From the NCBI RefSeq assembly GCF_963378095.1, contig NZ_OY726397.1, positions 434,001 through 498,000 of the forward strand: a stretch of 64,000 nucleotides of DNA. Direction: 5' to 3'. This document shows positions 10,030-17,981 of the stretch, one piece after another. Source of the DNA: Mycolicibacterium sp. MU0053. GTDB lineage: Bacteria; Actinomycetota; Actinomycetes; Mycobacteriales; Mycobacteriaceae. Numbering within the stretch: position 1 is the stretch's first letter; each line of letters starts with the position of its first letter. Made by a program: the position numbers and the translations under genes. The notes under the pieces were generated by a model. It did not search any database. It was not told the origin of the DNA and saw nothing but the letters and a program-made list of their open reading frames with translations.

Positions 10030-11280
10030 ATGGCCGCCCCGAATATCCCCAGCGACTTCGACTTCCTTGACTCCGACGTCAACCTCGCCGGGGTGCCGGT
10101 CAAACAGCTCGCCGAACTGCGCAAGTCCGAGCCGGTGCACTGGGTGGACGTGCCCGGCGGAACGGGCGGATTCGGCGACAAGGGTTACTGGCTTGTCACC
10201 AAGCACGCCGACGTGCGCGAGGTGTCGCGGCGCAGCGATGTGTTCGCCAGCTCGATCGACGGCGCCATCCCGGTGTGGCCGAAGGACATGACCCGCGAGG
10301 CCATCGATCTGCAGCGCAACGTGTTGCTCAACATGGACGCACCGCACCACACGCGGCTGCGCCGGATCATCTCCCGCGGTTTCACCCCACGTGCGATCGG
10401 ACGGCTCGAGGCCGAGCTCAACGAGCGGGCCCAGAACATCGCCAAGACCGCGGTCGCCGGCGGTATCGGCGACTTCGTCGAGCAGGTGTCCTGCGAACTG
10501 CCGCTGCAAGCCATCGCGGATCTGCTCGGGGTGCCCCAGGACGACCGCGACAAGCTGTTCCGGTGGTCCAACGAGATGACCTCCGGCGAGGATCCGGAGT
10601 ATGCCGACGTCGATCCGGCGATGTCCTCGTTCGAGGTCATCACCTACGCGATGAAGATGGCCGAGGAGCGCACCAAGAACCCCGGTGACGACATCGTCAC
10701 CCAGCTGATCCAGGCCGACATCGAGGGCGAGAAGCTCACCGACGACGAGTTCGCCTTCTTCGTGATCATGCTCGCGGTGGCCGGCAACGAGACCTCGCGC
10801 AACTCGATCACCCACGGCATGATCGCGTTCTCACAGCATCCCGACCAATGGGAGCTGTACAAGCGCGAGCGGCCGCAGACCGCGGTCGACGAGATCATCC
10901 GCTGGGCCACTCCGGTGTCGGCGTTCCAGCGCACCGCCGCCGAGGACACCGAACTCAGCGGGGTGCAGATCAAGAAGGGCGAGCGCGTGGTGATGTCCTA
11001 CCGCTCGGCGAACTTCGACGAAGAGGTCTTCGAAAACCCGGAGACCTTCAACATCCTGCGCGACCCGAACCCGCACGTGGGTTTCGGGGGCACCGGGGCG
11101 CACTACTGCATCGGCGCCAACCTGGCCCGGATGACCGTCGGGCTGATCTTCAACGCGATCGCCGACCACATGCCGGATCTCACCCCGCTCAAGGAGCCGG
11201 AGCGCCTAAAGTCGGGGTGGCTCAACGGTGTCAAGCACTGGCAGGTGGACTTCACCGGTCAGGCCTCGGCCGGGAAGTGA
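10030..11280 (+). CDS. cyp125: CYP125, cholest-4-en-3-one C26/C27 hydroxylase
   Basis: A 416-residue cytochrome P450, ortholog of Rv3545c, which oxidises the terminal side-chain carbon of cholesterol or cholestenone through to the carboxylate. The I-helix oxygen-activation motif is AVAGNETSRN near residue 248, the K-helix E-x-x-R lies in VDEIIRWATP, and the heme-cysteine loop is FGGTGAHYCIGANLAR near residue 355. ATG 10030 follows an ACGAGGAG ribosome site; the frame remains open further upstream only by chance. It begins the side-chain operon running to ltp2. Confidence 0.96.
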   Translation: MAAPNIPSDFDFLDSDVNLAGVPVKQLAELRKSEPVHWVDVPGGTGGFGDKGYWLVTKHADVREVSRRSDVFASSIDGAIPVWPKDMTREAIDLQRNVLLNMDAPHHTRLRRIISRGFTPRAIGRLEAELNERAQNIAKTAVAGGIGDFVEQVSCELPLQAIADLLGVPQDDRDKLFRWSNEMTSGEDPEYADVDPAMSSFEVITYAMKMAEERTKNPGDDIVTQLIQADIEGEKLTDDEFAFFVIMLAVAGNETSRNSITHGMIAFSQHPDQWELYKRERPQTAVDEIIRWATPVSAFQRTAAEDTELSGVQIKKGERVVMSYRSANFDEEVFENPETFNILRDPNPHVGFGGTGAHYCIGANLARMTVGLIFNAIADHMPDLTPLKEPERLKSGWLNGVKHWQVDFTGQASAGK

Positions 11281-11333
11281 GCTCGGGGCGGTTCGCCCGC
11301 ACGCGAGTTTGAGTCGAATCAAGGAGGATTCGG

Positions 11334-12338
11334 GTGGATTTCAGTCCGGACCCGGCGCAGCAGGCTGTCGCCGACGTCGTCACCTCCGCCCTGGGGCGTG
11401 ACAACAACTGGCAGGCGCTCGTGGACGGCGGTGTGACCGCGCTCGGCATCCCCGAGCGACTAGGCGGCGACGGCGTCGGTCTGGCGGAGATCGCGACCGC
11501 GCTCACCGAAATCGGTCGGCACGGCACCGTGAGCCCCGCGTTGGCGACGCTCGGCTGGGGCTTGTTGCCGCTGCTGGACCTGGCCTCCGACGAACAGCAG
11601 GACCGCTATCTGCCCGAGGTGGCCAAGGGCGGTGTGGTGACCGCGGCCCTCAACGAGCCCGGCGCTTCGTTGCCCGAACAGCCCGCCACCACCCTGCGCG
11701 ATGGGCGACTCTCGGGCACGAAAGTCGGTGTGCCCTATGCCGAGCAGGCGCAGTGGATTCTGGTTACCACCGACACCGCGGTGGTGGTGGTCGCCGCCGA
11801 CTCCGAGGGCATCACGGCCACCAAGACACCGACCTCGAACGGGTCCGACGAGTTCGTGCTGGCGTTCACCGATGTCGCGGTGGACGACACCGACGTGCTG
11901 GCCGGAGCGCAGCCCCGCCGGCTCAATGAGCTGGCGCTCGCCGCCACCGGAGCGTTCGCCGCGGGGCTGGTCGCCGGGGCGCTGCGGCTCACGGCCGATT
12001 ACGTGGCCACCCGCGAACAGTTCGGCCGCCCGCTGTCGACGTTCCAGACCGTCGCAGCGCAACTGTCGGAGGTGTACATCGCCTCGCGCACAATCTCGTT
12101 GCTGTCGACCTCGGTGGTGTGGCGGCTCGCCGAAGGTCTCGAGGCCGATGACGATCTGGCCGTCCTCGGCTACTGGTTGACCTCGCAGGCGCCGCCGGCC
12201 ATGCGGATCTGCCACCACCTGCACGGCGGCATGGGGATGGACATCACCTATCCGATGGACCGCTTCTACTCCTCGATCAAGGATCTGACCCGGCTGCTGG
12301 GCGGTCCAACGCATCGTCTCGACTTGGTGGGAGCGTAA
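11334..12338 (+). CDS. fadE28: FadE28 (ChsE1), subunit of steroid propionyl-CoA side-chain dehydrogenase
   Basis: A 334-residue acyl-CoA dehydrogenase-like subunit, ortholog of Rv3544c. With FadE29 it forms an alpha2beta2 enzyme that desaturates the 3-carbon (2'-propanoyl-CoA) side chain (known). Segments seen: MDFSPDPAQQAVADVVTSALG at the N-terminus, a mid-domain NEPGASLPEQPATTLRDG and the C-terminal HHLHGGMGMDITYPMDRFYSSIKDL. It starts at GTG 11334 after AAGGAGG, 53 bases from cyp125. It ends directly against the ATG of fadE29 (TAAATG), fitting a stoichiometric partner. Confidence 0.93.
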   Translation: MDFSPDPAQQAVADVVTSALGRDNNWQALVDGGVTALGIPERLGGDGVGLAEIATALTEIGRHGTVSPALATLGWGLLPLLDLASDEQQDRYLPEVAKGGVVTAALNEPGASLPEQPATTLRDGRLSGTKVGVPYAEQAQWILVTTDTAVVVVAADSEGITATKTPTSNGSDEFVLAFTDVAVDDTDVLAGAQPRRLNELALAATGAFAAGLVAGALRLTADYVATREQFGRPLSTFQTVAAQLSEVYIASRTISLLSTSVVWRLAEGLEADDDLAVLGYWLTSQAPPAMRICHHLHGGMGMDITYPMDRFYSSIKDLTRLLGGPTHRLDLVGA

Positions 12339-13502
12339 ATGTTCATCGACCTGACAGCCGAGCAACGCGCGCTGCAAGCCGAACTGCGCGAGTACTTCTC
12401 GACCCTCATCACCCCCGCTGAGGCCGCGGCCATGGCGTCCGACCGGCACAACGAGGCCTACCGCGCGGTGATCAAGCGGATGGGTTCGGACGGCAAGCTC
12501 GGGGTCGGCTGGCCCAAGGAGTACGGCGGTCTCGGATTCGGTCCCATCGAACAGCAGATCTTCGTCAACGAGGCGAACCGAGCGGATGTGCCGCTGCCGA
12601 TGGTCACGCTGCAAACGGTGGGGCCCACCTTGCAGGTACACGGCACCGAGGCGCAGAAAAATAAGTTCCTGCCCGGAATCCTGTCCGGCGACGTGCATTT
12701 CGCGATTGGCTATTCGGAACCCGAGGCCGGCACCGACCTCGCCTCGCTGCGCACCACCGCGGTGCGCCATGGTGACGAATACATCGTGAACGGGCAGAAG
12801 ATGTGGACCACCGGCGCCCACGACGCCGACTACATCTGGCTGGCGTGCCGCACTGATCCGAGCGCCGCCAAACACAAGGGGATCTCGATCCTCATTGTCG
12901 ACACCAAGGATCCGGGCTATTCCTGGACGCCGATCATCCTCTCGGACGGCGCACACCACACCAATGCGTCTTATTACAACGACGTCCGGGTCCCCGCCGA
13001 CATGCTCGTCGGTGAGGAGAACGGGGGTTGGAAGCTCATCACCACCCAGCTGAACCACGAACGGGTCGGGCTGGGTCCGGCCGGCCGCGTGGCCGGCATC
13101 TACGAACGGGTCCGGGCCTGGGCCGCCACGCCGGGAGGAGACGGTGCCGCGCCACTCGAGCAGGCCGGGGTGCAGCGACTACTGGCCCAGATCAAGGCGA
13201 TCTGGCGGATCAACGAACTGCTCAACTGGCAGGTTGCGGCCGCCGGCGAGACGATCGCCGTCGCCGACGCGGCGGCGACCAAAGTCTTTTCCACCGAACG
13301 GATTCAGGACGTCGGTCGGCTGGCCGAAGAGGTGGTGGGCTGCTACGGCAATCCGGCCGATCCGCACACGGCCGAGTTGCTGGACTGGCTGGACAAGATG
13401 ACCAAGCGCAACCTGGTGATCACCTTCGGTGGTGGTGTCAACGAGGTGATGCGCGAAATGATTGCGGCCGCCGGTTTGAAGGTGCCGAGGGTGCCGCGGT
13501 GA
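12339..13502 (+). CDS. fadE29: FadE29 (ChsE2), partner subunit of steroid side-chain dehydrogenase
   Basis: A 387-residue acyl-CoA dehydrogenase, ortholog of Rv3543c and obligate partner of FadE28. Standard ACAD features are present: GWPKEYGGLGFGPIEQQIF near residue 55, the FAD/substrate segment GYSEPEAGTDLASLRTTA near residue 125 and GQKMWTTGAHDADYIWLACRTD near residue 150. The C-terminal part has FGGGVNEVMREMIAAAGLK. Its ATG abuts the fadE28 stop without spacing. chsH2 follows 28 bases later. Confidence 0.94.
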   Translation: MFIDLTAEQRALQAELREYFSTLITPAEAAAMASDRHNEAYRAVIKRMGSDGKLGVGWPKEYGGLGFGPIEQQIFVNEANRADVPLPMVTLQTVGPTLQVHGTEAQKNKFLPGILSGDVHFAIGYSEPEAGTDLASLRTTAVRHGDEYIVNGQKMWTTGAHDADYIWLACRTDPSAAKHKGISILIVDTKDPGYSWTPIILSDGAHHTNASYYNDVRVPADMLVGEENGGWKLITTQLNHERVGLGPAGRVAGIYERVRAWAATPGGDGAAPLEQAGVQRLLAQIKAIWRINELLNWQVAAAGETIAVADAAATKVFSTERIQDVGRLAEEVVGCYGNPADPHTAELLDWLDKMTKRNLVITFGGGVNEVMREMIAAAGLKVPRVPR

Positions 13503-13530
13503 TCAGGACTCGCGGGAAGAACGGACAACC

Positions 13531-14478
13531 ATGACCGATCTGCAGGCCGGTATCGAACGGCTCACCTCGTTGGGTCGCAGCAAACCGCGGCTGGGGCGCG
13601 ACCCGGTGAACCAGCCGATGATTCACCACTGGGTGGACGCCCTCGGCGACCGCAACCCGATCTACGTCGACGACGACGCGGCCAAGGCCGCGGGACATCC
13701 GGGCACGGTGGCACCGCCGGCGATGATCCAGGTGTGGACCATGTTGGGCCTCAGCGGAATCCGTCCCGACGATGACCCGCTCGGCGACATCATGGACCTG
13801 TTCGACGAGGCCGGCTACGTCGGTGTGGTCGCCACCAACTGTGAGCAGACCTACCACCGCTACCTCCGCCCGGGCGAAGAGGTGGCGATCGCCGCCGAGG
13901 TCACCGACATCGTCGGTCCCAAGCAGACCGCACTGGGCGAGGGTTACTTCGTCAACCAGCGGATCACCTGGACCGTCGGCGACGAAGAGGTCGCCGAAAT
14001 GGACTGGCGAATAATGAAATTCAAGCCGACGGAGGGACCGGCGTCGGCGGTGCCGGCGGACCTCGACCCGGACAAGCTGATGCGACCGGCGTCGTCGAAG
14101 GACACCCAGTTCTTCTGGGATGGCGTCAAGGCCCATGAGCTGCGAATCCAGCGTCGTCCCGACGGCAGCCTGCAGCATCCGCCGGTTCCGGCGGTCTGGG
14201 CCGACAAAGCGGCCCCCGTCGACTACGTCGTCGCGGCCGGGAACGGCACCGTGTTCAGCTACGTCGTGCACCATGCGCCGAAAGTGCCGGGTCGCAGCCT
14301 GCCGTTCGTGATCGCCCTCGTCGAACTCGACGAGGGGGTACGAATGCTCGGCGAACTGCGCAATGTGGACATCGACAAGGTGTCGATCGGAATGCCGGTG
14401 CGGGCCACCTTCATCGACTTCCCGGACAGTGACGTCAGTCCGGCATGGACGCTGTACGCATGGGAGCCCAGGGCATGA
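13531..14478 (+). CDS. chsH2: ChsH2, MaoC-like plus DUF35 subunit of steroid enoyl-CoA hydratase
   Basis: A 315-residue two-domain protein, ortholog of Rv3542c. Residues 1-170 form a MaoC-like hotdog domain. Residues from about 185 form a DUF35 domain, which in this family docks the aldolase Ltp2. ChsH1-ChsH2 hydrates the unsaturated 3-carbon steroid side-chain CoA ester. The hydratase motif is altered here: ALGDRNPIYVDD has Tyr where active hotdog hydratases carry His, agreeing with ChsH1 being the catalytic partner. The stop overlaps the chsH1 ATG (ATGA). Confidence 0.92.
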   Translation: MTDLQAGIERLTSLGRSKPRLGRDPVNQPMIHHWVDALGDRNPIYVDDDAAKAAGHPGTVAPPAMIQVWTMLGLSGIRPDDDPLGDIMDLFDEAGYVGVVATNCEQTYHRYLRPGEEVAIAAEVTDIVGPKQTALGEGYFVNQRITWTVGDEEVAEMDWRIMKFKPTEGPASAVPADLDPDKLMRPASSKDTQFFWDGVKAHELRIQRRPDGSLQHPPVPAVWADKAAPVDYVVAAGNGTVFSYVVHHAPKVPGRSLPFVIALVELDEGVRMLGELRNVDIDKVSIGMPVRATFIDFPDSDVSPAWTLYAWEPRA

Positions 14479-14870
14479 CCGCAGTCGAAGTGGGCACCAA
14501 GCTGCCCGAGCTCGCCATCTACGGTGACCCGACCTTCATCGTTTCCACCGCGATCGCGACCCGTGACTATCAGGACGTGCATCACGACCGGGACAAGGCG
14601 CAGGCCAAGGGGTCCAAGGACATCTTCGTCAACATCCTCACCGACACCGGGTTGGTGCAGCGGTACCTGACGGACTGGGCGGGGCCGTCGGCGCGGATCA
14701 AGTCGATCCGGTTGCGCCTCGGGGTGCCGTGGTACGCCTACGACACCGTCACGTTCGCCGGTGCGGTCACCGAGGTCGACGGCGCGCTGGTGACCGTCAA
14801 GCTGACCGGGGCCAACAGCCTGGGTGATCACGTGATCGCCACCGCCACACTCACTTTGGGGGACCACTGA
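14475..14870 (+). CDS. chsH1: ChsH1, catalytic MaoC-like hydratase subunit
   Basis: A 131-residue single hotdog-fold protein, ortholog of Rv3541c. The intact hydratase motif TRDYQDVHHDRDKA (Asp and His about five residues apart) lies near residue 25, followed by FVNILTDTGLVQRYLTDWAG. It pairs with ChsH2 to hydrate 17-(2'-propenoyl) steroid CoA. I start at ATG 14475, inside the chsH2 stop; the open frame begins slightly earlier but lacks family support. Its TGA overlaps the ATG of ltp2 by one base, so chsH2-chsH1-ltp2 are all translationally coupled. Confidence 0.93.
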   Translation: MTAVEVGTKLPELAIYGDPTFIVSTAIATRDYQDVHHDRDKAQAKGSKDIFVNILTDTGLVQRYLTDWAGPSARIKSIRLRLGVPWYAYDTVTFAGAVTEVDGALVTVKLTGANSLGDHVIATATLTLGDH

Positions 14871-16027
14871 TGCTCTCCGGCAAGGCGGCCATCGCCGGTA
14901 TCGGCGCCACCGACTTCTCCAAGAACTCCGGTCGCAGTGAGTTGCGGCTGGCGGCCGAGTGCGTGCTGGACGCGCTCGACGACGCCGGGTTGGCGCCGTC
15001 GGACGTCGACGGTCTGGTGACGTTCACCATGGACTCGAACCTGGAGACGGCCGTGGCCCGCTCCACCGGCATCGGAGATCTGCGGTTCTTCAGCCAGATC
15101 GGTTACGGCGGCGGCGCGGCCGCCGCGACGGTGCAGCAGGCCGCTCTCGCGGTCGCAACCGGTGTCGCGGAATGTGTGGTGGCCTACCGCGCCTTCAATG
15201 AGCGGTCGGAGTTCCGCTTCGGGCAGGTGTCGACCGGGCTGACGGCTAATGCGGACTCACGCGGCGTGGAGTACAGCTGGTCCTACCCGCACGGGCTGAG
15301 CACGCCCGCGGCGTCGGTGGCGATGATCGCCCAGCGGTACATGCACGAATACGGCGCGACGAGTGCGGATTTCGGTGTGGTGTCGGTGGCCGATCGCAAG
15401 CATGCGGCGACCAACCCGAACGCGCATTTCTACGGTAAGCCCATCACCCTCGAGGACCATCAGAACTCGCGCTGGATTGCCGAGCCGCTGCGGCTGCTCG
15501 ACTGCTGCCAGGAGACCGATGGCGGCGTGGCCATCGTTGTCACCACGCCGGAGCGGGCCAAGGACCTCAAGCACCGGCCGGCGATCATCGAGGGGGCCGC
15601 CCAGGGCGCCGGCGCCGACCAATTCACCATGTACTCGTACTACCGAGACGAACTCGGACTGCCCGAGATGGGGCTGGTGGGTCGCCAGCTCTGGGAGCAG
15701 AGCGGGTTGTCGCCGGCGGACATCCAGACGGCGATCCTCTACGACCACTTCACCCCGTACACCCTCATCCAGCTAGAGGAGCTCGGCTTCTGCGGCAAGG
15801 GCGAGGCCAAGGACTTCATCGCCGACGGCGCCATCGAGATCGGCGGCCGACTGCCGATCAACACCCACGGCGGCCAGCTCGGTGAGGCCTACATCCACGG
15901 GATGAACGGGATCGCCGAGGGGGTGCGGCAGCTGCGCGGAACCTCGGTGAATCAGGTCGACGATGTCGAGCACGTGCTCGTGACCGCCGGCACGGGTGTG
16001 CCGACGTCGGGGTTGATTCTCGGTTGA
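14870..16027 (+). CDS. ltp2: Ltp2, thiolase-fold steroid side-chain aldolase
   Basis: A 385-residue thiolase-like protein, ortholog of Rv3540c. It carries out the retro-aldol step that releases propionyl-CoA from the hydrated side chain and leaves the 17-keto steroid (known for the Ltp2-ChsH2 complex). Markers: KAAIAGIGATDFSKNSGRSELRLAAECVLDALDDAG at the N-terminus, RLLDCCQETDGGVAIVVTT near residue 210 and the C-terminal NTHGGQLGEAYIHGMNGIAEGVRQLRG. It ends the side-chain operon. The following 180 bases to the next gene show no clear terminator. Confidence 0.94.
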   Translation: MLSGKAAIAGIGATDFSKNSGRSELRLAAECVLDALDDAGLAPSDVDGLVTFTMDSNLETAVARSTGIGDLRFFSQIGYGGGAAAATVQQAALAVATGVAECVVAYRAFNERSEFRFGQVSTGLTANADSRGVEYSWSYPHGLSTPAASVAMIAQRYMHEYGATSADFGVVSVADRKHAATNPNAHFYGKPITLEDHQNSRWIAEPLRLLDCCQETDGGVAIVVTTPERAKDLKHRPAIIEGAAQGAGADQFTMYSYYRDELGLPEMGLVGRQLWEQSGLSPADIQTAILYDHFTPYTLIQLEELGFCGKGEAKDFIADGAIEIGGRLPINTHGGQLGEAYIHGMNGIAEGVRQLRGTSVNQVDDVEHVLVTAGTGVPTSGLILG

Positions 16028-16207
16028 GGGTTCTAGCGGGGTACGACGGCAACCCGACCGCGTCCACGCCGGGGAGTTTTCCCGCCGAACGTGAAGAAAT
16101 TTCGGCGCTCGGCGTCGGAGGCCAAGAAACATTCACACTCGCGGGTGGACATGCGGGCCTGTTGATCGTTGTCCGCGGCCGGGGACGCTGGGCGGCAGAC
16201 TGCCGAC

Positions 16208-17044
16208 ATGGCTCAACCATTCATCGGTAGTGAAGCCGTCGCCAATCGCCGCTTGACCACCTACGCGCTGGCCCGCCGATATGACCGACTGTTCCGCGAT
16301 GTCTACTGTCCACGTGACAGCGCTACGGCGCTGGTGCGCGCCAAAGCTGCGTGGTTGTGGTCCAAGCGCCGGGGAGTTGTGGCGGGTTTTTCTGCTTCGG
16401 CGCTGCACGGCAGCAAGTGGATCGACGCCTCCCAAGCGGCGGAACTCATCTATTCGAACCGTCACCCCCAGCCCGGGCTCCTCGTCCACGGCGACCGGCT
16501 GGCTGAGGATGAAGTCCTGGTCATCGACGGTATGAAGGTCACGACACCGGAGCGGACGGCGTTGGACCTGGCCTGTTGGCATTCGTTGTCGCAGGCAGTG
16601 CCGACGATAGACGCACTGATGCGGGCCACCGGCATCAGGGCCGCGGATCTGGAGTTCCCGGTCGCTCGCTACCCTGGGCGACGCGGCATCGTTTCCGCGC
16701 GTGCAGCGATAGGACTCGTCGACGCCGGTGCCCAATCACCCAAGGAGACCTGGCTGCGTCTATTGCTCGTCGACGCGGGATTGCCGCGACCGCATACTCA
16801 GATCCCAGTAGCCAATGAGTTCGGTGAACCGATCGCGTATCTCGACATGGGTTGGCCGGAGCTGAAATTGGCGGTCGAGTACGACGGGGATCACCATCGG
16901 ACTTCACGCTCTCAGTACAGTTACGACCGTCGACGACTGGAGATGCTGCGCCGCAAAGGCTGGCTCGTGGTCGTGGTTACCGCTGACGATCGTCCCGCCG
17001 ATGTCTTGCGGCGCGTGCGCGAGGCGCGGTCAGCGCGAAGCTAG
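16208..17044 (+). CDS. DUF559/AbiEi-like protein with endonuclease-type C-terminus
   Basis: A 278-residue protein of a type common in mycobacteria. The first about 150 residues resemble the AbiEi-like antitoxin layout: a short N-terminal recognition region, ASALHG, and KVTTPERTALDLACWHSL. The C-terminal part (SPKETWLRLLLVDAGLP to the end) resembles a DUF559/Vsr-type restriction-endonuclease fold with YLDMGWPELKLAVEYDGDHH, carrying the acidic residues expected of a PD-(D/E)xK site. ATG 16208 is chosen over the ATG at 16169, which lacks conservation. It stands alone between ltp2 and hsd4B and is not part of cholesterol catabolism; the M. tuberculosis counterpart position holds a PPE gene. Biological role unknown. 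Confidence 0.7.
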   Translation: MAQPFIGSEAVANRRLTTYALARRYDRLFRDVYCPRDSATALVRAKAAWLWSKRRGVVAGFSASALHGSKWIDASQAAELIYSNRHPQPGLLVHGDRLAEDEVLVIDGMKVTTPERTALDLACWHSLSQAVPTIDALMRATGIRAADLEFPVARYPGRRGIVSARAAIGLVDAGAQSPKETWLRLLLVDAGLPRPHTQIPVANEFGEPIAYLDMGWPELKLAVEYDGDHHRTSRSQYSYDRRRLEMLRRKGWLVVVVTADDRPADVLRRVREARSARS

Positions 17045-17119
17045 CTTCACGCTCGGCCTCGAATGTCCAGGTGGGTTCCCGCTCCGACTGGGCCCACTGG
17101 GGACGCCCAGCCCAGCGAA

Positions 17120-17980
17120 CTATCGGGGGGTGAACTCCACACCAGCGAGCACAACTTCGTCCCCACGCTCCGGTGCGGTGACGACGCCGAGGTAGCCGCC
17201 GTCGTTCTTCCACGCGCTGACCCGGAGCGTCTCGCCCGGGAAGACCACCCCGGCCATGCGTGCGCTATAGGAACCGACCGCGGCCACGTCGGCGTCCAGA
17301 ACGCGGTCGACCAGTGCCTTGCAGGTCATGCCGTAGGTGCACAGGCCGTGCAGGATCGGCTTCGGAAAGCCTGCGGCCGCGGCGAACTCGGGATCGGAGT
17401 GCAGCGGGTTGCGGTCGCCGCACAGCCGGTACAGCAGCGCCTGCTGCGGCAGGGTCGCGACGTCGAGTTCTAGATCTGGTGCGCGGTCGGGCGGCGTGTT
17501 CGACGTGGACGGGCCGCGGTCGCCGCCGAAGCCGCCCTCGCCGCGGGCGAAGATGGACCGCTTCTGGGTCCACAACAGTGTCCCGTCGGGCGCGGTGGCG
17601 GTGGTCTCGGACCAGATGACGGCGGCCTTGCCCTTGTCCCAGATCTCGGTGAAGCGGGTGACCGCGGTCGCGGTGCCCGCCGGCGGGATGGGGCCGGGCA
17701 CCGAGATGCCCTCGCTGGCGTGCAGCACCTTGCTCAGTTCGATGTCGATCCCCGGGAACTGGACCGTGGGCGGTTCGGTCAGGTGGAAGCTCTGCGCGAC
17801 GTTGCCGAACGTCGGCAACACCTGCGGGGTGTTGTCGGTCAGGTAGCGCAACTCGCGCGGATCCAGCGGCGCGGCGCCGGCTCCCAGGCCCAGGTGGTAG
17901 AGCTGGATATCGCTACTGGTCCAAGAGAATTCGACGGGGTCGAGTTCGGCGCCGAGGGCCTCGTCGAGGTTGATGGGCAT
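17120..17980 (-). CDS. hsd4B: Hsd4B-type double-hotdog enoyl-CoA hydratase
   Basis: A 286-residue MaoC-like (hydratase-2) protein, ortholog of Rv3538. It hydrates enoyl-CoA intermediates in beta-oxidation of the cholesterol side chain. The C-terminal hotdog carries the hydratase-2 motif YRLCGDRNPLHSDPEFAAAAGF near residue 185 and ILHGLCTYGM. The N-terminal domain (residues 1-130) is the non-catalytic hotdog. It starts at ATG 17980, one base beyond the kstD stop, so it is cotranscribed with kstD under the KstR box at 19705. Confidence 0.9.
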   Translation of the reverse strand: MPINLDEALGAELDPVEFSWTSSDIQLYHLGLGAGAAPLDPRELRYLTDNTPQVLPTFGNVAQSFHLTEPPTVQFPGIDIELSKVLHASEGISVPGPIPPAGTATAVTRFTEIWDKGKAAVIWSETTATAPDGTLLWTQKRSIFARGEGGFGGDRGPSTSNTPPDRAPDLELDVATLPQQALLYRLCGDRNPLHSDPEFAAAAGFPKPILHGLCTYGMTCKALVDRVLDADVAAVGSYSARMAGVVFPGETLRVSAWKNDGGYLGVVTAPERGDEVVLAGVEFTPR

Positions 17981-17981
17981 G

